DNA of 64,000 nt from Shewanella acanthi. Its GTDB lineage: Bacteria; Pseudomonadota; Gammaproteobacteria; Enterobacterales; Shewanellaceae. The DNA is taken from positions 2,976,001 to 3,040,000 of the forward strand of contig NZ_CP080413.1 of the NCBI RefSeq assembly GCF_019457475.1, written 5' to 3'. Below, piece by piece: positions 10,154 to 20,391 of the stretch; the stretch's first letter is position 1; every line of letters starts with the position of its first letter. The notes below the pieces were generated by a model, which was not told where the DNA came from, made no database searches, and saw only the letters and a list, made by a program, of their open reading frames with translations. The translations under genes and the position numbers were made by a program.

Positions 10154-10504
10154 TTATACTGAGAAGCTCGCACCACAACCACAGGTTGTTGTTGCATTTG
10201 GGTTTTTAACGAAGAAGCGTGAACCTTCAAGACCCGAAGTATAATCCACTTCGCCACCAACAAGGTATTGTAAACTCATTGGATCGACGACCAATTGGAC
10301 GCCTTGTTTCTCGACGGTAAAGTCACCGTCATTGACCTTTTCATCGAAGGTAAAACCATACTGGAATCCAGAACAACCGCCACCGGTCACATAGACACGT
10401 AGCTTAAGTGCAGGATTTTGCTCTTCTTCCAACAAGCCTTTCACCTTAGCGGCTGCCGCATCGGTAAATTTGATTGGCATTGCTGCGTCAGCTTGATCAG
10501 TCAT
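10154..10504 (-). CDS. erpA: Iron-sulfur cluster insertion protein ErpA
   Basis: An A-type carrier that delivers Fe-S clusters to apoproteins such as IspG. It is 116 residues long. The three cluster-binding cysteines are present at 44 (GGGCSGF), 108 and 110 (TTCGCGASF). Its start overlaps the end of the upstream DUF6776-like gene by 8 bp, so the two are translationally linked. A shared terminator lies downstream. Confidence 0.95.
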   Translation of the reverse strand: MTDQADAAMPIKFTDAAAAKVKGLLEEEQNPALKLRVYVTGGGCSGFQYGFTFDEKVNDGDFTVEKQGVQLVVDPMSLQYLVGGEVDYTSGLEGSRFFVKNPNATTTCGCGASFSV

Positions 10505-11300
10505 TACTACCTCTTACATCAGTTTTCTGGGGCAAATTATCCGTTACCTGACTATTTTGTTCAAGTATTACCCGCGGTTCTTTTTCACCCTGTAATAACT
10601 CAGGGACACTGTAGACATGCTCAGTCTGCGAATTCTTGGTCCAGCGGCTCGATGGGACGACTACCTTCACCTTAACTTGGGACAAATTAAAGCCATCGGG
10701 CAGAGTGACCTTGGTTTCTATCACCTGAAAATAACGAAAATCAAATTCAAGCTTTCCCCCCGTGAGTTTGTTCACACTAAGCTCAGCAGGCTTACCATCC
10801 TGAACACCAATCAAGGTTATTTCAGTGCGCCCCTGAACGGCCTGCTTTCGCTTCTGTAGCTGGGTCAAAATCAATTTAAACAGTAATTCATTTTTCAACG
10901 CACCTTGGGTCATTTCCATCCCATGGATAGCCACCCCTTCGGCATTATCGTCGGGCGACATAATGCTACGATAAAAGGCTAAATCGCGTTCCAATTCCTT
11001 TTGTTTTTTCATCTGCTCGGCAAACATGCCCTGCATTTGGGCGTTGGCCTCTCGCTCTACAGTGAGTTCTAAATTTTTTGAAGCCAAAAGTTGGGTCTGC
11101 GCTTCAAGCTCAGCGGTTAATCTCTGAGTTTTACCGCCGATATGTTTAACGACGGGGTCGTCACTGTTTAGCAGCATAAAACTGACCCAAGCACCAAGGA
11201 CAAAAGCCACGAGGACTAAAAGCAATAAATACACTGTAGATGGCCGATACTTGCGGTCCATCACTTGCAGCCGATCTAGCCAACGATGATAATTTGGCAT
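10497..11300 (-). CDS. DUF6776-like membrane-anchored coiled-coil protein
   Basis: A 267-residue protein with one transmembrane helix at about residues 24-45. A coiled-coil stretch rich in Glu, Gln and Leu follows at about 55-110, and then a beta-rich C-terminal domain expected in the periplasm. It looks like the DUF6776 family found next to erpA in related genomes; the function is unknown. The basic residues before the helix predict an N-in, C-out topology. It is the first gene of a two-gene unit with erpA. Confidence 0.7.
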   Translation of the reverse strand: MPNYHRWLDRLQVMDRKYRPSTVYLLLLVLVAFVLGAWVSFMLLNSDDPVVKHIGGKTQRLTAELEAQTQLLASKNLELTVEREANAQMQGMFAEQMKKQKELERDLAFYRSIMSPDDNAEGVAIHGMEMTQGALKNELLFKLILTQLQKRKQAVQGRTEITLIGVQDGKPAELSVNKLTGGKLEFDFRYFQVIETKVTLPDGFNLSQVKVKVVVPSSRWTKNSQTEHVYSVPELLQGEKEPRVILEQNSQVTDNLPQKTDVRGSND

Positions 11301-11372
11301 TAGGTAACAGCCCCTTATAAAATACAGTCAACTCAATAATGAGTGCGATACAATACAACTCAGGCCATTGCA

Positions 11373-13097
11373 GTGCAAATAACCCTAAATAAAGTCGCGA
11401 TTCAGCAAGCCATTGTCGCTTTAAAAAAATACCTTGCAACCGAGCTTAGGGATCACTTATCTCAGGCCAAAATCAGTGCACAGCTCTGCCTCTTGGCTCT
11501 CTTGTTTGCCATCTTCGCCTCTGGCGTCATCATATTGTTTAGACTACTTCTGCTTTGGGCAAATCAATATACCCAAATTGAAGAGATGGATTTTACGAGC
11601 CACGCCGCCGATTGGCGAGTGATACTGCCACTTTTGGGCGCATTATTAATTTGGATTGTGGCACGGTTGGGGTCTAAGCGATACAAACGTATGGGCATCG
11701 CTTACGTACTGCATAGGGTGAAATTGCACTACGGCAAAATCCCACTTCAATCAGCCCCAGGACAATTCTTCCAAGCGCTATTTGCCTTGGGGACTAACTT
11801 TTCAGTCGGTCGAGAAGGCCCTGCGATTCACCTAGGTGCAGTGAGCGCCAGTGTACTTGCGGAGAAATTTAATCTCCCCGATAACAGCGTGCGCATCATG
11901 TGCGCCAGCGGTATTGCCGCGGGGATTGCCGCCACCTTTAACGCGCCACTCGCAGCGGTGATATTCGTGCTTGAAGTGATTGTTCGGGAATACAAAGTCC
12001 ATTACTTCTTCCCAATTATGCTCTCAGCCATATGCGGCGCAGTATCTAGCCAGTTGGTGTTTGGGAATGTTCACGAATTTGACCGCATTCAAGTGATCCA
12101 TATTCCGCTCGATCACTATCCAATTTTAGCTTTAGGCGGTATTGGTCTTGGCTGCGCCGCTGCCTTCTTTAATTACACCCTGCTTAAAGTAACCGCAACA
12201 GGGCAAAACTGGCCGTTGATTTATCGGCTATTACTGGCAGGTAGCATCACTACACTCATTGGTCTAATCCTGCCCCAAGCTCTGGGCAGTGGTGATTTAG
12301 CCATAAGTGAAGCCATCAGCGAGCACCCGAGTTTATTGCTATTAATGGCGCTGCTGGCCGCTAAAATTATCGCGACTATTGCGGCAATTGGCCTAGGTAT
12401 TCCAGGGGGCTTGATTGGCCCACTCTATGGCATTGGCGCACTGATTGGCGCCATTCTCGCCTTGGTCAGCGCCATTATATTTCCTTCTATTGCCCCCTAT
12501 GTCGGACTCTATACCGTGATTGGCATGACAGCCATGATGGGGGTTTGCTTAAGTGCGCCGCTCGCGGCGTTAGTTGCATTACTCGAGATGACCAATGACG
12601 CCAGTATTATTTTGCCAGCGATGTTTGTGACTATTCCTGCATTTTTGATTGCCTATCAAGGCTTTAAAACCGATTCCATTTTCTTTAAACAGCTCGACAT
12701 TATGGGACTGGGCTACAAGGTCGCGCCGGTCAATTTAGCGCTGCAGAAAAAGGGCGTGCGCTCACTGATGGATAAACGCTTTGTTATCGTCAATAACAAC
12801 GACGAACTGCTACTTGAGGTATTAAAACGCGCCGAAGGTCGCCCAGTGCTAGTACGTAATGCCGATGGGGTCATTGAGATGCTCAGCCTTGAAATGCAGT
12901 CCTACGATGATAATGTCACCCTTTCGCGCCATCCAATGCAGGGCTTAAGTGACACAAAAACCTTAGACGAAGTGTATTTGTTGCTTTCTGCCAAACGAAG
13001 TGGCGAAGTCTTTATCTATCAGGGCAGTCCAGAAAATGTTGTAGGGGTTATAAGTTGGTCAAACCTGCAACAGGAAATCCGCTCTGGCCAAGTCTAA
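11373..13097 (+). CDS. ClC-family chloride channel/antiporter with CBS domains
   Basis: An inner-membrane ClC protein with about ten helices. It then has a cytoplasmic CBS-domain region in the last 120 residues (KRFVIVNNNDELLLEVLKRA..VGVISWSNLQ). The ion-pathway motifs are recognisable: GREGPAIHLGA (the Glu is the gating residue), GSGD and GIPGGLIGP. I prefer the GTG at 11373 (AGG 8 nt upstream; 574 residues); an in-frame GTG at 11343 has no ribosome site. Whether it is a channel or an H+/Cl- exchanger cannot be decided here. It is divergent from the DUF6776 gene, with only about 70 bp between them. Confidence 0.9.
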   Translation: MQITLNKVAIQQAIVALKKYLATELRDHLSQAKISAQLCLLALLFAIFASGVIILFRLLLLWANQYTQIEEMDFTSHAADWRVILPLLGALLIWIVARLGSKRYKRMGIAYVLHRVKLHYGKIPLQSAPGQFFQALFALGTNFSVGREGPAIHLGAVSASVLAEKFNLPDNSVRIMCASGIAAGIAATFNAPLAAVIFVLEVIVREYKVHYFFPIMLSAICGAVSSQLVFGNVHEFDRIQVIHIPLDHYPILALGGIGLGCAAAFFNYTLLKVTATGQNWPLIYRLLLAGSITTLIGLILPQALGSGDLAISEAISEHPSLLLLMALLAAKIIATIAAIGLGIPGGLIGPLYGIGALIGAILALVSAIIFPSIAPYVGLYTVIGMTAMMGVCLSAPLAALVALLEMTNDASIILPAMFVTIPAFLIAYQGFKTDSIFFKQLDIMGLGYKVAPVNLALQKKGVRSLMDKRFVIVNNNDELLLEVLKRAEGRPVLVRNADGVIEMLSLEMQSYDDNVTLSRHPMQGLSDTKTLDEVYLLLSAKRSGEVFIYQGSPENVVGVISWSNLQQEIRSGQV

Positions 13098-13138
13098 GTC
13101 CTGCAAAGTTGCGCTTAGATTCACAAAATACTGTATTA

Positions 13139-13166
13139 GCGCCCTAAAAAAGCCTTGCTAGGGCGC
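13139..13166 (+). terminator. Hairpin after the ClC gene
   Basis: GCGCCCT/AGGGCGC around a 14-nt loop, without a T tract afterwards. It may be a weak or factor-assisted terminator. Confidence 0.4.
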
Positions 13167-13194
13167 AGCTGCTATTTCGTTGCCAGAGTGCATC

Positions 13195-13203
13195 TGCTAG
13201 AAT
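13195..13203 (+). promoter_or_regulatory. Probable extended -10 element for pyrB
   Basis: TGCTAGAAT is a TGn-extended -10 about 85 bp before the pyrB start, with a poor TTTCGT-type -35 17 bp upstream. Confidence 0.45.
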
Positions 13204-13286
13204 TGCGCCTCAGCCACCCTACATATACACCCAGGGCAAAGCGCGAATATGCACTTTAACGCCCCCCAAAATTGGAAAACAGGCTG

Positions 13287-14306
13287 ATGAACCAGTTCGA
13301 AGGATCCCACATCCTCTCAGTAAACCAGTTAGATCTTGATTCAATCCAAACTATTTTTAATGTCGCTAACCGTATGACGCCCTACGCACTTCGCGAGAAG
13401 CGCACCAAAGTGCTCGATGGCGCCATTTTAGGTAACCTGTTTTTCGAACCTAGCACCCGTACCCGCGTAAGTTTTGGCTGTGCCTTTAACTTACTTGGCG
13501 GTCATGTGCGTGAAACAACCGGTATGGCGTCTTCATCATTGTCGAAGGGCGAATCTCTATACGACACCGCCCGCGTGTTATCGACCTACTCAGATGTGAT
13601 TGCAATGCGCCATCCCGATGCTTACTCGGTCAGAGAGTTTGCCGAAGGCAGCCGTGTGCCCGTCATCAACGGTGGTGACGGCCCAAATGAACATCCAACC
13701 CAAGCTTTGCTCGATTTGTTCACCATCCAAAAGGAACTGGGTCACGCGGGTCGTGGCATCGATGGCATGCATATCGCGATGGTTGGCGATTTGAAGTTTG
13801 GCCGTACAGTGCATTCGCTTTCTCGCTTGTTGTGCATGTACAAAAACATTAGCTTCACGCTGATTTCACCAAGTGAATTAGCAATGCCTGACTATGTGAT
13901 CTCTGCCATTGAAAATGCTGGCCATAGCATCAAAATAACAGACCAACTTGAAGGCAATTTAGATAAAGCCGATATTCTGTATCTGACCCGCATTCAAGAA
14001 GAACGCTTCCCCTCACAGGAGGAAGCCAATAAATACCGCGGCAAATTCCGTTTAAACCAAAGTATTTATACTCAACACTGCAAATCTAACACTGTGATCA
14101 TGCATCCACTTCCAAGGGATTCACGTGCGCAAGCCAATGAGTTAGATAATGATTTGAACAGTCACCCTAATCTCGCTATCTTCAGACAGGCGGACAATGG
14201 ACTGCTAATTCGTATGGCACTGTTTGCATTGACACTCGGCGTAGAATCGCAACTCGAAAAATACGAGTGTCCCGTTAACTGGTATTCACGTAAAGCCGAT
14301 CGCTAA
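13287..14306 (+). CDS. pyrB: Aspartate carbamoyltransferase catalytic subunit
   Basis: Catalyses the first committed step of pyrimidine synthesis, carbamoyl phosphate plus aspartate. The start at the ATG 13287 (MNQFEGSH) gives 339 residues; an in-frame TTG at 13272 is less likely. The carbamoyl-phosphate motif STRTR lies at residues 56-60, with HPTQALLD near 135 and the HPLPR motif near 275. No pyrI regulatory gene follows, so classical CTP feedback through PyrI is not encoded here. It is 26 bp upstream of hemL. Confidence 0.93.
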   Translation: MNQFEGSHILSVNQLDLDSIQTIFNVANRMTPYALREKRTKVLDGAILGNLFFEPSTRTRVSFGCAFNLLGGHVRETTGMASSSLSKGESLYDTARVLSTYSDVIAMRHPDAYSVREFAEGSRVPVINGGDGPNEHPTQALLDLFTIQKELGHAGRGIDGMHIAMVGDLKFGRTVHSLSRLLCMYKNISFTLISPSELAMPDYVISAIENAGHSIKITDQLEGNLDKADILYLTRIQEERFPSQEEANKYRGKFRLNQSIYTQHCKSNTVIMHPLPRDSRAQANELDNDLNSHPNLAIFRQADNGLLIRMALFALTLGVESQLEKYECPVNWYSRKADR

Positions 14307-14332
14307 TCGGCGACAAACTTTAAGGACTCAAC

Positions 14333-15619
14333 ATGACCCGTTCCGAAGCGCTATTTGAACAGGCTAAAAAAACCATTCCCGGCGGTGTTAACTCACCCGT
14401 ACGAGCCTTTAATGGTGTCGGTGGCTCTCCCCTGTTTATTGAAAAAGCCGATGGCGCTTATATTTACGATGCAGATGGCAAAGCCTATATCGACTATGTC
14501 GGTTCTTGGGGCCCGATGATCTTAGGTCACAATCATCCTAAGATCCGCGAAGCGGTTCTTGCTGCGGTAGAAAACGGTTTGTCTTTCGGAGCCCCCACTG
14601 AACTCGAAGTACAAATGGCCGAGAAAGTGATTTCTATGGTGCCTTCGATTGAGCAAGTTCGTATGGTGAGCTCAGGTACTGAAGCGACCATGAGTGCGAT
14701 TCGTTTAGCGCGCGGTTTCACGAATCGTGACAAGATCTTAAAGTTTGAAGGTTGCTACCATGGTCACGCCGATTGCCTATTAGTTAAAGCGGGGTCTGGC
14801 GCATTAACATTGGGTCAACCAAGCTCTCCAGGGATCCCTGAAGACTTCGCAAAACACACCTTAACCGCTGTGTATAACGATTTAGATTCTGTACGTACCC
14901 TGTTTGAGCAGTATCCAACTGACATCTCTTGCATCATCATCGAGCCTGTTGCCGGCAACATGAACTGCATTCCTCCTATCCCAGGCTTCCTTGAAGGCCT
15001 GCGTGACATCTGTGATGAGTTCGGTGCGCTACTGATCATCGATGAAGTCATGACAGGTTTCCGTGTATCTAAAAGTGGTGCACAAGGCTACTACGGGGTC
15101 ACACCAGACCTAACCACCCTAGGTAAAGTGATCGGTGGTGGTATGCCAGTAGGAGCTTTTGGTGGTCGTAAAGAAGTGATGCAGTTTATCGCACCTAGCG
15201 GCCCAGTTTACCAAGCGGGCACACTGTCGGGTAACCCGATTGCGATGTCAGCGGGTCTAGCACAAATGGAAGCCCTGTGTGAAGAAGGACTTTACGAAGC
15301 GCTAAGTGCAAAAACCAAACGTATCGCCGAAGGCTTTAAAGCGGCAGCTGATAAGCACGGTATTCCAATGGCCATTAACTATGTTGGCGGGATGTTCGGT
15401 TTCTTCTTTACCGAGCAAGCGGAAATTACCCGTTTTGACCAAGTGACTCAGTGCAATATCGAGCACTTCCGTACCTTCTACCACGGCATGTTAGACGAAG
15501 GCGTTTACTTAGCACCGAGCGCCTATGAGGCAGGCTTCCTGTCGATGGCTCACGGTGAAGATGAGTTACGCTTAACCTTAGAAGCGGCTGATCGTGTTCT
15601 GGCGCGTATGGCAAGCTAA
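14333..15619 (+). CDS. hemL: Glutamate-1-semialdehyde 2,1-aminomutase
   Basis: A PLP enzyme that turns glutamate-1-semialdehyde into 5-aminolevulinate, an early step of haem synthesis by the C5 route. It is 428 residues long. The PLP lysine lies in [15 protein letters not shown] near residue 266, and the aminotransferase signature [10 protein letters not shown] precedes it. The substrate-binding N-terminus [11 protein letters not shown] is typical. It follows pyrB at 26 bp and ends in a strong terminator. Confidence 0.97.
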   Translation: MTRSEALFEQAKKTIPGGVNSPVRAFNGVGGSPLFIEKADGAYIYDADGKAYIDYVGSWGPMILGHNHPKIREAVLAAVENGLSFGAPTELEVQMAEKVISMVPSIEQVRMVSSGTEATMSAIRLARGFTNRDKILKFEGCYHGHADCLLVKAGSGALTLGQPSSPGIPEDFAKHTLTAVYNDLDSVRTLFEQYPTDISCIIIEPVAGNMNCIPPIPGFLEGLRDICDEFGALLIIDEVMTGFRVSKSGAQGYYGVTPDLTTLGKVIGGGMPVGAFGGRKEVMQFIAPSGPVYQAGTLSGNPIAMSAGLAQMEALCEEGLYEALSAKTKRIAEGFKAAADKHGIPMAINYVGGMFGFFFTEQAEITRFDQVTQCNIEHFRTFYHGMLDEGVYLAPSAYEAGFLSMAHGEDELRLTLEAADRVLARMAS

Positions 15620-15637
15620 GGCTTTTGATAACCCATT

Positions 15638-15667
15638 AAAAAGGGACGCTCATGCGTCCCTTTTTGT
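15638..15667 (+). terminator. Intrinsic terminator after hemL
   Basis: AAAAAGGGACGC/GCGTCCCTTTTT with a short loop. Confidence 0.9.
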
Positions 15668-16063
15668 TATCACTGGCCGAGTAGTCACGCTTGTCGTCAA
15701 AAAGGAGAAAAGTGCCCCTTTCGATTGTTTTTAAAAATGAACAGCATCGCTATCTGCAATGACAAATCTAGCCTTCAAAAATCGAGCAAATTGCATTTTC
15801 TCGCAAAATTTCATTTATAAAGAAAATTTAATTGCAGGATCTTCAGTTAGGCCCAAGTGTATTTCATCGTAGATTTAACTTTACACTCGATAATTTACTT
15901 ATAGATAACCACATATATCACCACAAAATGACACCAACTTAGCACGCATGACTACAAAACAACCTATTTTTTCGTGGTAAGCATCACAAACCTACCCAAA
16001 ACTGAGTCACGGCTAACAGTTGCGTTATTTACCCCATTATGTTCTGATCCGCACGCGTTCATA
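15668..16063. other. Non-coding stretch upstream of nhaD
   Basis: About 400 bp, AT-rich, with no credible ORF. It probably holds the nhaD promoter; I could not identify a convincing -35/-10 pair. Confidence 0.4.
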
Positions 16064-16119
16064 GGGCTGGCCTAAATAGGTCACTATAGAGACGCCAACC
16101 CATCGCTCAGCTACGAGCG
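16064..16119 (+). promoter_or_regulatory. Structured nhaD leader (two predicted stems)
   Basis: GGGCTGGC (16064-16071) pairs with GCCAACCC (16094-16101) with one mismatch and encloses a small ATAG/CTAT hairpin. Immediately downstream CGCTC (16104-16108) pairs with GAGCG (16115-16119). The element ends 34 nt before the nhaD ATG. It is a candidate cis-regulatory RNA; I do not recognise it as a named riboswitch class. Confidence 0.35.
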
Positions 16120-16153
16120 GCCACACAATAAAACAGCAGTTGGAATTGCAGTT

Positions 16154-17401
16154 ATGTTACATACCTTTCTTATCATACTGGCGGTGCTTGCATTGCTGAG
16201 TATTATTTTCGAAGAAGTGACCCACCTTAATAAAGCCAAGACGACTCTGTTCTTTGGTTGTATTTCTTGGATTGCACTATTTATGGCCGCCGGTGACCCC
16301 AGCCATGAGAAATTAGTGGCACACCAACTCAATGAAAACCTGCTGGAAATTGCTACTCTGTGGCTATTTTTGATGTCAACTATGACTTTTGTAGCCTATC
16401 TCAACGCCAAAGGCATGATCCAGATTATGGTGCAGAAGCTGTTCCCTCAAAAAGTTTCTGTACGTATGTTGATGATCCAAGTTGCTTTATTTGCCCTCGT
16501 CTTATCAGCATTCTGCGATAACGTAACCGCGACGCTGGTGTCTCTTGGCCTGTTAACCACCTTTAAACTCGAGAAACAAATGCGCCGTAGAATGGCGGTG
16601 TTAATTATCTTCGCAGTTAACTCAGGCGGTGTGGCACTAATCACTGGTGACGTAACTACTCTGATGATTTTCCTCGGTGGCCATGTTCATATTTCTGAAC
16701 TTCTCGTGCTGTTCGTGCCAGCCGCACTGAGTGTTATCCTGCTAGCGACGCTGTTCTCATTAAAAGCCGAAGGTGTGGTTAGCACGACTCCGCTCAAGCA
16801 AAGCTACCAAACCGTCGATTTGCTGATCGCACTGGTCTTCTTCATTACCATTATCATGACCATGGTAATGAACATTCTCTTTGGTATACCACCAGTACTG
16901 ACCTTCTTAAGCGGCCTGTCGATCATGTTCCTGATTGGCCATATCTTTCGTAGCGATTCAGAGGAAGTCAAAATTCTTGAATACATTCGCCAAGTGGAAT
17001 ACGACACCCTGTTGTTCTTCTTAGGTATTCTGCTGCTAGTTGGTATGCTTAAAGAAATCGGTACTTTAGATATGCTGACTGAAGCCTATGCAATGTTTAA
17101 CCCTAACATTTCTAACTTCGTTACAGGTATGGGTTCAGCACTGATCGATAACGTGCCGTTAACTGCTGCATTGCTTAAAGCTAACCCAGTTCTAAACACC
17201 CCAGAATGGTTAGGCTTAACCTACAGTGTTGGCGTAGGTGGCTCTCTGCTGGTGATTGGTTCTGCGGCCGGTATCGTGGCTATGAGCAAAGTTAAGGAAC
17301 TGACTTTCGTGAGCTACCTTAAATACGTTCCTGCCCTTCTCCTGTGCTACAGCGTTGGTTATGCGTTAACCCTGTTTATCGCCTATAACTTCTTTGCTTA
17401 A
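16154..17401 (+). CDS. nhaD: NhaD-family Na+/H+ antiporter
   Basis: An inner-membrane antiporter of the ArsB/NhaD superfamily, 415 residues, expected to exchange internal Na+ (or Li+) for protons. About twelve hydrophobic segments are seen. Conserved features are the FCDNVTATLVSLG motif near residue 120, NSGGVALITGDVTTLMIF near 160 and the ALIDNVPLTAAL motif near 335. These two Asp-Asn pairs are the hallmark of the superfamily. The ribosome site is poor (TTGGAA), which together with the leader structure suggests control at the RNA level. NhaD is assigned by family resemblance. Confidence 0.88.
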   Translation: MLHTFLIILAVLALLSIIFEEVTHLNKAKTTLFFGCISWIALFMAAGDPSHEKLVAHQLNENLLEIATLWLFLMSTMTFVAYLNAKGMIQIMVQKLFPQKVSVRMLMIQVALFALVLSAFCDNVTATLVSLGLLTTFKLEKQMRRRMAVLIIFAVNSGGVALITGDVTTLMIFLGGHVHISELLVLFVPAALSVILLATLFSLKAEGVVSTTPLKQSYQTVDLLIALVFFITIIMTMVMNILFGIPPVLTFLSGLSIMFLIGHIFRSDSEEVKILEYIRQVEYDTLLFFLGILLLVGMLKEIGTLDMLTEAYAMFNPNISNFVTGMGSALIDNVPLTAALLKANPVLNTPEWLGLTYSVGVGGSLLVIGSAAGIVAMSKVKELTFVSYLKYVPALLLCYSVGYALTLFIAYNFFA

Positions 17402-17416
17402 CCTTGACTGCAAACG

Positions 17417-17447
17417 AAAAGGCGCCAATTGGCGCCTTTTGTTTTTT
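17417..17447. terminator. Bidirectional terminator between nhaD and gspB
   Basis: A 24-bp perfect palindrome, AAAAGGCGCCAA plus its complement, followed by GTTTTTT on the + strand. Confidence 0.9.
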
Positions 17448-17474
17448 GGTGCTTTTTTAACGGTATCGAATCGA

Positions 17475-18581
17475 TTAAATCGCTGGCACCTTAAATTGGG
17501 TTCCTTCTATTTCGAGCACTACATCCCTTGGACGAATGGAAACAATCGTTAACTTACCACGAATCTTATCGCCTTCCTGTAATTCAGCGCCATCGACATT
17601 AAGCCAGCGCTGGCGGGCATTAGTAGAATAGACATGGGCAACAATATTAAATTCTGGCACCTGTAACTGCACTGCCGCCGGTAGCTGACCATATTTAGGA
17701 ATGTTATCTCCTTGGGGCTTTGGAATAGGATCTAGTTTTGGCTCTGTTACTGGCGTGGTTGCCGACTTAACATATTCAACTTCTTTCAATGCCTCTTGAA
17801 AGGTCTCAGCTAATTGCTGTTCATTACGGCGAGGAGGTACTTTATCTAGCCCAACATCGGCGGCAGCGGCGCTCACCTGCAGTCGTAGCGCCTCCAGCTG
17901 AGCTTGATTATAGCGTTCGGCATTAGCGCCCAGGGCGATTTCCTGTGGCTCTGAAGGCAATGTTTCGCCATAAGGGTCGTCGCGAGTCTCAGCAATATTA
18001 TTTGGATAAGCAATATCATCATTTGCGTTCTGGTTAAGTGATTCATCTAACGCAGATGAGGTTTCAAGATAGTCATCATAACTTGGATCGTTTCGCCCGC
18101 TGGGTGCCATTTGCATCGTTTGGGCTGTCGCATTTCCTACTGGTATTGAATCTATCCGATTGGGTTCAGAAAACACCTGTGCCCGAGGTAGCGCGACTTT
18201 GCCTGCGAGACGGATACCCGATGTATCAGTGGATGATCCCGCGCTTCCCAGCTCAAGACGTTGCTCTTGTTGAACAGGCGAACTTTGGCCAGATACAAAT
18301 TGTTCCATTAATGCTTGGCTATTAGTTAGTGCTTGGCCTTTAACAGTGGCATTCTCCGTTTGTACAGACAAGGTTGACTGTATTTGAGGCTGCCATACAG
18401 AAAGCCCCCACGCAGCACCAACGCCGACACTCATCGCCAGGGCGAGTAATGATAGTTTTGCCACTGGAATGCGCGATTCACGCGGCGCAGGGTAATTCAC
18501 CCTAGGGGTAAAAACCGCATCAGGTAAAGGAGATGTCTGTTGCTGCTTATTGCGGGTTACCGCATCGAGTAAAATAGACAT
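17475..18581 (-). CDS. gspB: GspB/ExeB-like type II secretion accessory protein
   Basis: A 368-residue inner-membrane protein that works with GspA to place the type II secretion secretin in the peptidoglycan and outer membrane. The short cytoplasmic N-terminus (MSILLDAVTRNKQQQ) is typical. One membrane helix lies at about residues 42-62, followed by a long low-complexity periplasmic linker. The conserved C-terminal GspB domain is at about 295-368 (VQLQVPEFNIVAHVYST..WLNVDGAELQEGDKI). Its ATG overlaps the gspA stop by one base. The rest of the secretion operon is not in this window. Confidence 0.88.
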   Translation of the reverse strand: MSILLDAVTRNKQQQTSPLPDAVFTPRVNYPAPRESRIPVAKLSLLALAMSVGVGAAWGLSVWQPQIQSTLSVQTENATVKGQALTNSQALMEQFVSGQSSPVQQEQRLELGSAGSSTDTSGIRLAGKVALPRAQVFSEPNRIDSIPVGNATAQTMQMAPSGRNDPSYDDYLETSSALDESLNQNANDDIAYPNNIAETRDDPYGETLPSEPQEIALGANAERYNQAQLEALRLQVSAAAADVGLDKVPPRRNEQQLAETFQEALKEVEYVKSATTPVTEPKLDPIPKPQGDNIPKYGQLPAAVQLQVPEFNIVAHVYSTNARQRWLNVDGAELQEGDKIRGKLTIVSIRPRDVVLEIEGTQFKVPAI

Positions 18582-20236
18582 TAACTCTGCGCTCCGTTAT
18601 CAGTTAGGCGCGGCCCCTGCTCACTTAAATACAAATTCAATCTCACTAAAGTTTGATTTCCTGCAATACCATCGGCTTTGAGGCCATGTTGGCTTTGGAA
18701 GGTTTTAAGGTCGATTTCTAATTGCACGTCGAATTGCGAAATATTTCTCGGGCTGCGATTGGCGACCTGAGCCAGCGCGTTTTCGAGCCACTGCACTTGA
18801 ACCTGATTGGATTTTTGACCGATTTCCAGCATGGGATAGCTAGGCGCCTGCCAGAGAATTTCAAAGGTGCCGCTAAAGTGTTGATTAAACCAAGCGCGAT
18901 CCACCCAAAGGCGTTGCTCACCTAACTGCATAAGTAGCTGCTCACCATCAACAGCAACCACAGCGCCATAAAAATCCTGTTGATTGTCATCCACAAGATA
19001 CACCACAGCAGGATAATTCAACCGAGTTAACGACATCCAATTGCCCTGCTGCTGATAACAGGAAAGTCCTTGCTCAAAGGCTGACTGACATGCCGTTAAG
19101 CCCTTATAGGGCACTTTGCCCCAGACGCTGAAAAGTCCTGCGAAAGCGGTATCGATATTCCGGCTCTGCTGAATCGCATCCTGCAATATACGCAGACTTG
19201 ATGAAGCGGTTACATCAGTTTGAACCTGCTTGGCGGCTGGCTGTATCGACGCCTGATTGGCGTTTAAAGACAATTGCGATTCGCTAGGCGAATGCGGTTG
19301 CGATTCAATTTTTACCGACTCTGTAGCGACAGCTTTAAGATCAGTAAATAGCCAATAAGAGACACCAAAGGCAATAAGTAAGGCCGCAGCACTGGCACTC
19401 GGCCACAATAATTTATTAGGTTTTTGTTCTTCTTCCCCCAACACCTCTGCAGCGGCTTGCCTCACCATGCGGTGATCTATTGGCACTTTAGATTGGGCAT
19501 AACCTGCCATCAGGGCACGTTCACATAATAAGTTGATTAAACGGGGGATCCCACCACTGTAATGGTGAAGAACTTTAATGGCTTTGCGGGTAAACAAAGG
19601 TTCAAAACGGCCTGCCACCTGCAAACGGTGTAACACGTAAAGCGCAATTTCATCTTCGTTGAGTGGCAATAAATGATAACGGGCAGTAATGCGTTGAGCT
19701 AACTGTCTCAACTCCTGACGCCTTAACAGTTGCTGTAACTCAGGCTGGCCAATAAGGATCACCTGCAGCAGTTTTTTGGTATCGGTTTCGAGGTTAGTTA
19801 ACAACCTCAATTGCTCTAATACCTCAGCACGTAAATGCTGCGCTTCATCAATAATCAGTACCGTATTGCGGCCTTTTTCATGGTTTGCTAGTAAGAAGCG
19901 ACTCAAATGATCGGTAAGTTGCTTAAGCGTTGGATTTTCTCCATAGCTGATTTTTAGTTCATCACAAAGTGTTGCAAGTAACTCTAACTCTGTCAGCGAG
20001 GGATTAAGAATAAATGCAGTATCGGTATGATCGGGTAATTGTCCTAGTAAACAGCGAGAAACCGTGGTCTTGCCTGTTCCCACTTCCCCCGTTAACAACA
20101 CAAAGCCGCCGGTTTCACCTAGGCCATAAGTTAAATGGGCTAAGGCCTCCCTATGCCTATCACTTAAAAATAAATAATGGGGGTTTGGTGCAATTGAAAA
20201 AGGGTTATCACTGAGTCCGTAAAAGGCCTTGTACAT
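18581..20236 (-). CDS. gspA: GspA/ExeA-like AAA+ ATPase of type II secretion
   Basis: An inner-membrane ATPase with a periplasmic peptidoglycan-binding tail, the partner of GspB in secretin assembly. From the ATG at 20236 (MYKAFYGLSDNPF, the usual start; 552 residues) the Walker A motif GEVGTGKT is at 50-57 and Walker B (VLIIDEAQHL) near 130. One transmembrane helix is near 280-300. A C-terminal peptidoglycan-binding domain lies near 490-540 (LKTFQSQHGLKADGIAGNQTLVRL). The first in-frame ATG at 20248 is less likely. The pair matters for the secreted proteins at 33-51 kb. Confidence 0.92.
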   Translation of the reverse strand: MYKAFYGLSDNPFSIAPNPHYLFLSDRHREALAHLTYGLGETGGFVLLTGEVGTGKTTVSRCLLGQLPDHTDTAFILNPSLTELELLATLCDELKISYGENPTLKQLTDHLSRFLLANHEKGRNTVLIIDEAQHLRAEVLEQLRLLTNLETDTKKLLQVILIGQPELQQLLRRQELRQLAQRITARYHLLPLNEDEIALYVLHRLQVAGRFEPLFTRKAIKVLHHYSGGIPRLINLLCERALMAGYAQSKVPIDHRMVRQAAAEVLGEEEQKPNKLLWPSASAAALLIAFGVSYWLFTDLKAVATESVKIESQPHSPSESQLSLNANQASIQPAAKQVQTDVTASSSLRILQDAIQQSRNIDTAFAGLFSVWGKVPYKGLTACQSAFEQGLSCYQQQGNWMSLTRLNYPAVVYLVDDNQQDFYGAVVAVDGEQLLMQLGEQRLWVDRAWFNQHFSGTFEILWQAPSYPMLEIGQKSNQVQVQWLENALAQVANRSPRNISQFDVQLEIDLKTFQSQHGLKADGIAGNQTLVRLNLYLSEQGPRLTDNGAQS

Positions 20237-20391
20237 ACCACCAATCATCCTAAGCTAATAAAGTCGCCCCACGTTAAAACGTCCTAAAGACATTGTCAAA
20301 GCCTCTGCGGCCGTGGGGAACACTCAATACATGTTTGCGCTCAAATTATCATGTTAAGCTATCGTAAGAACACATTAGCAATCGCATAACA

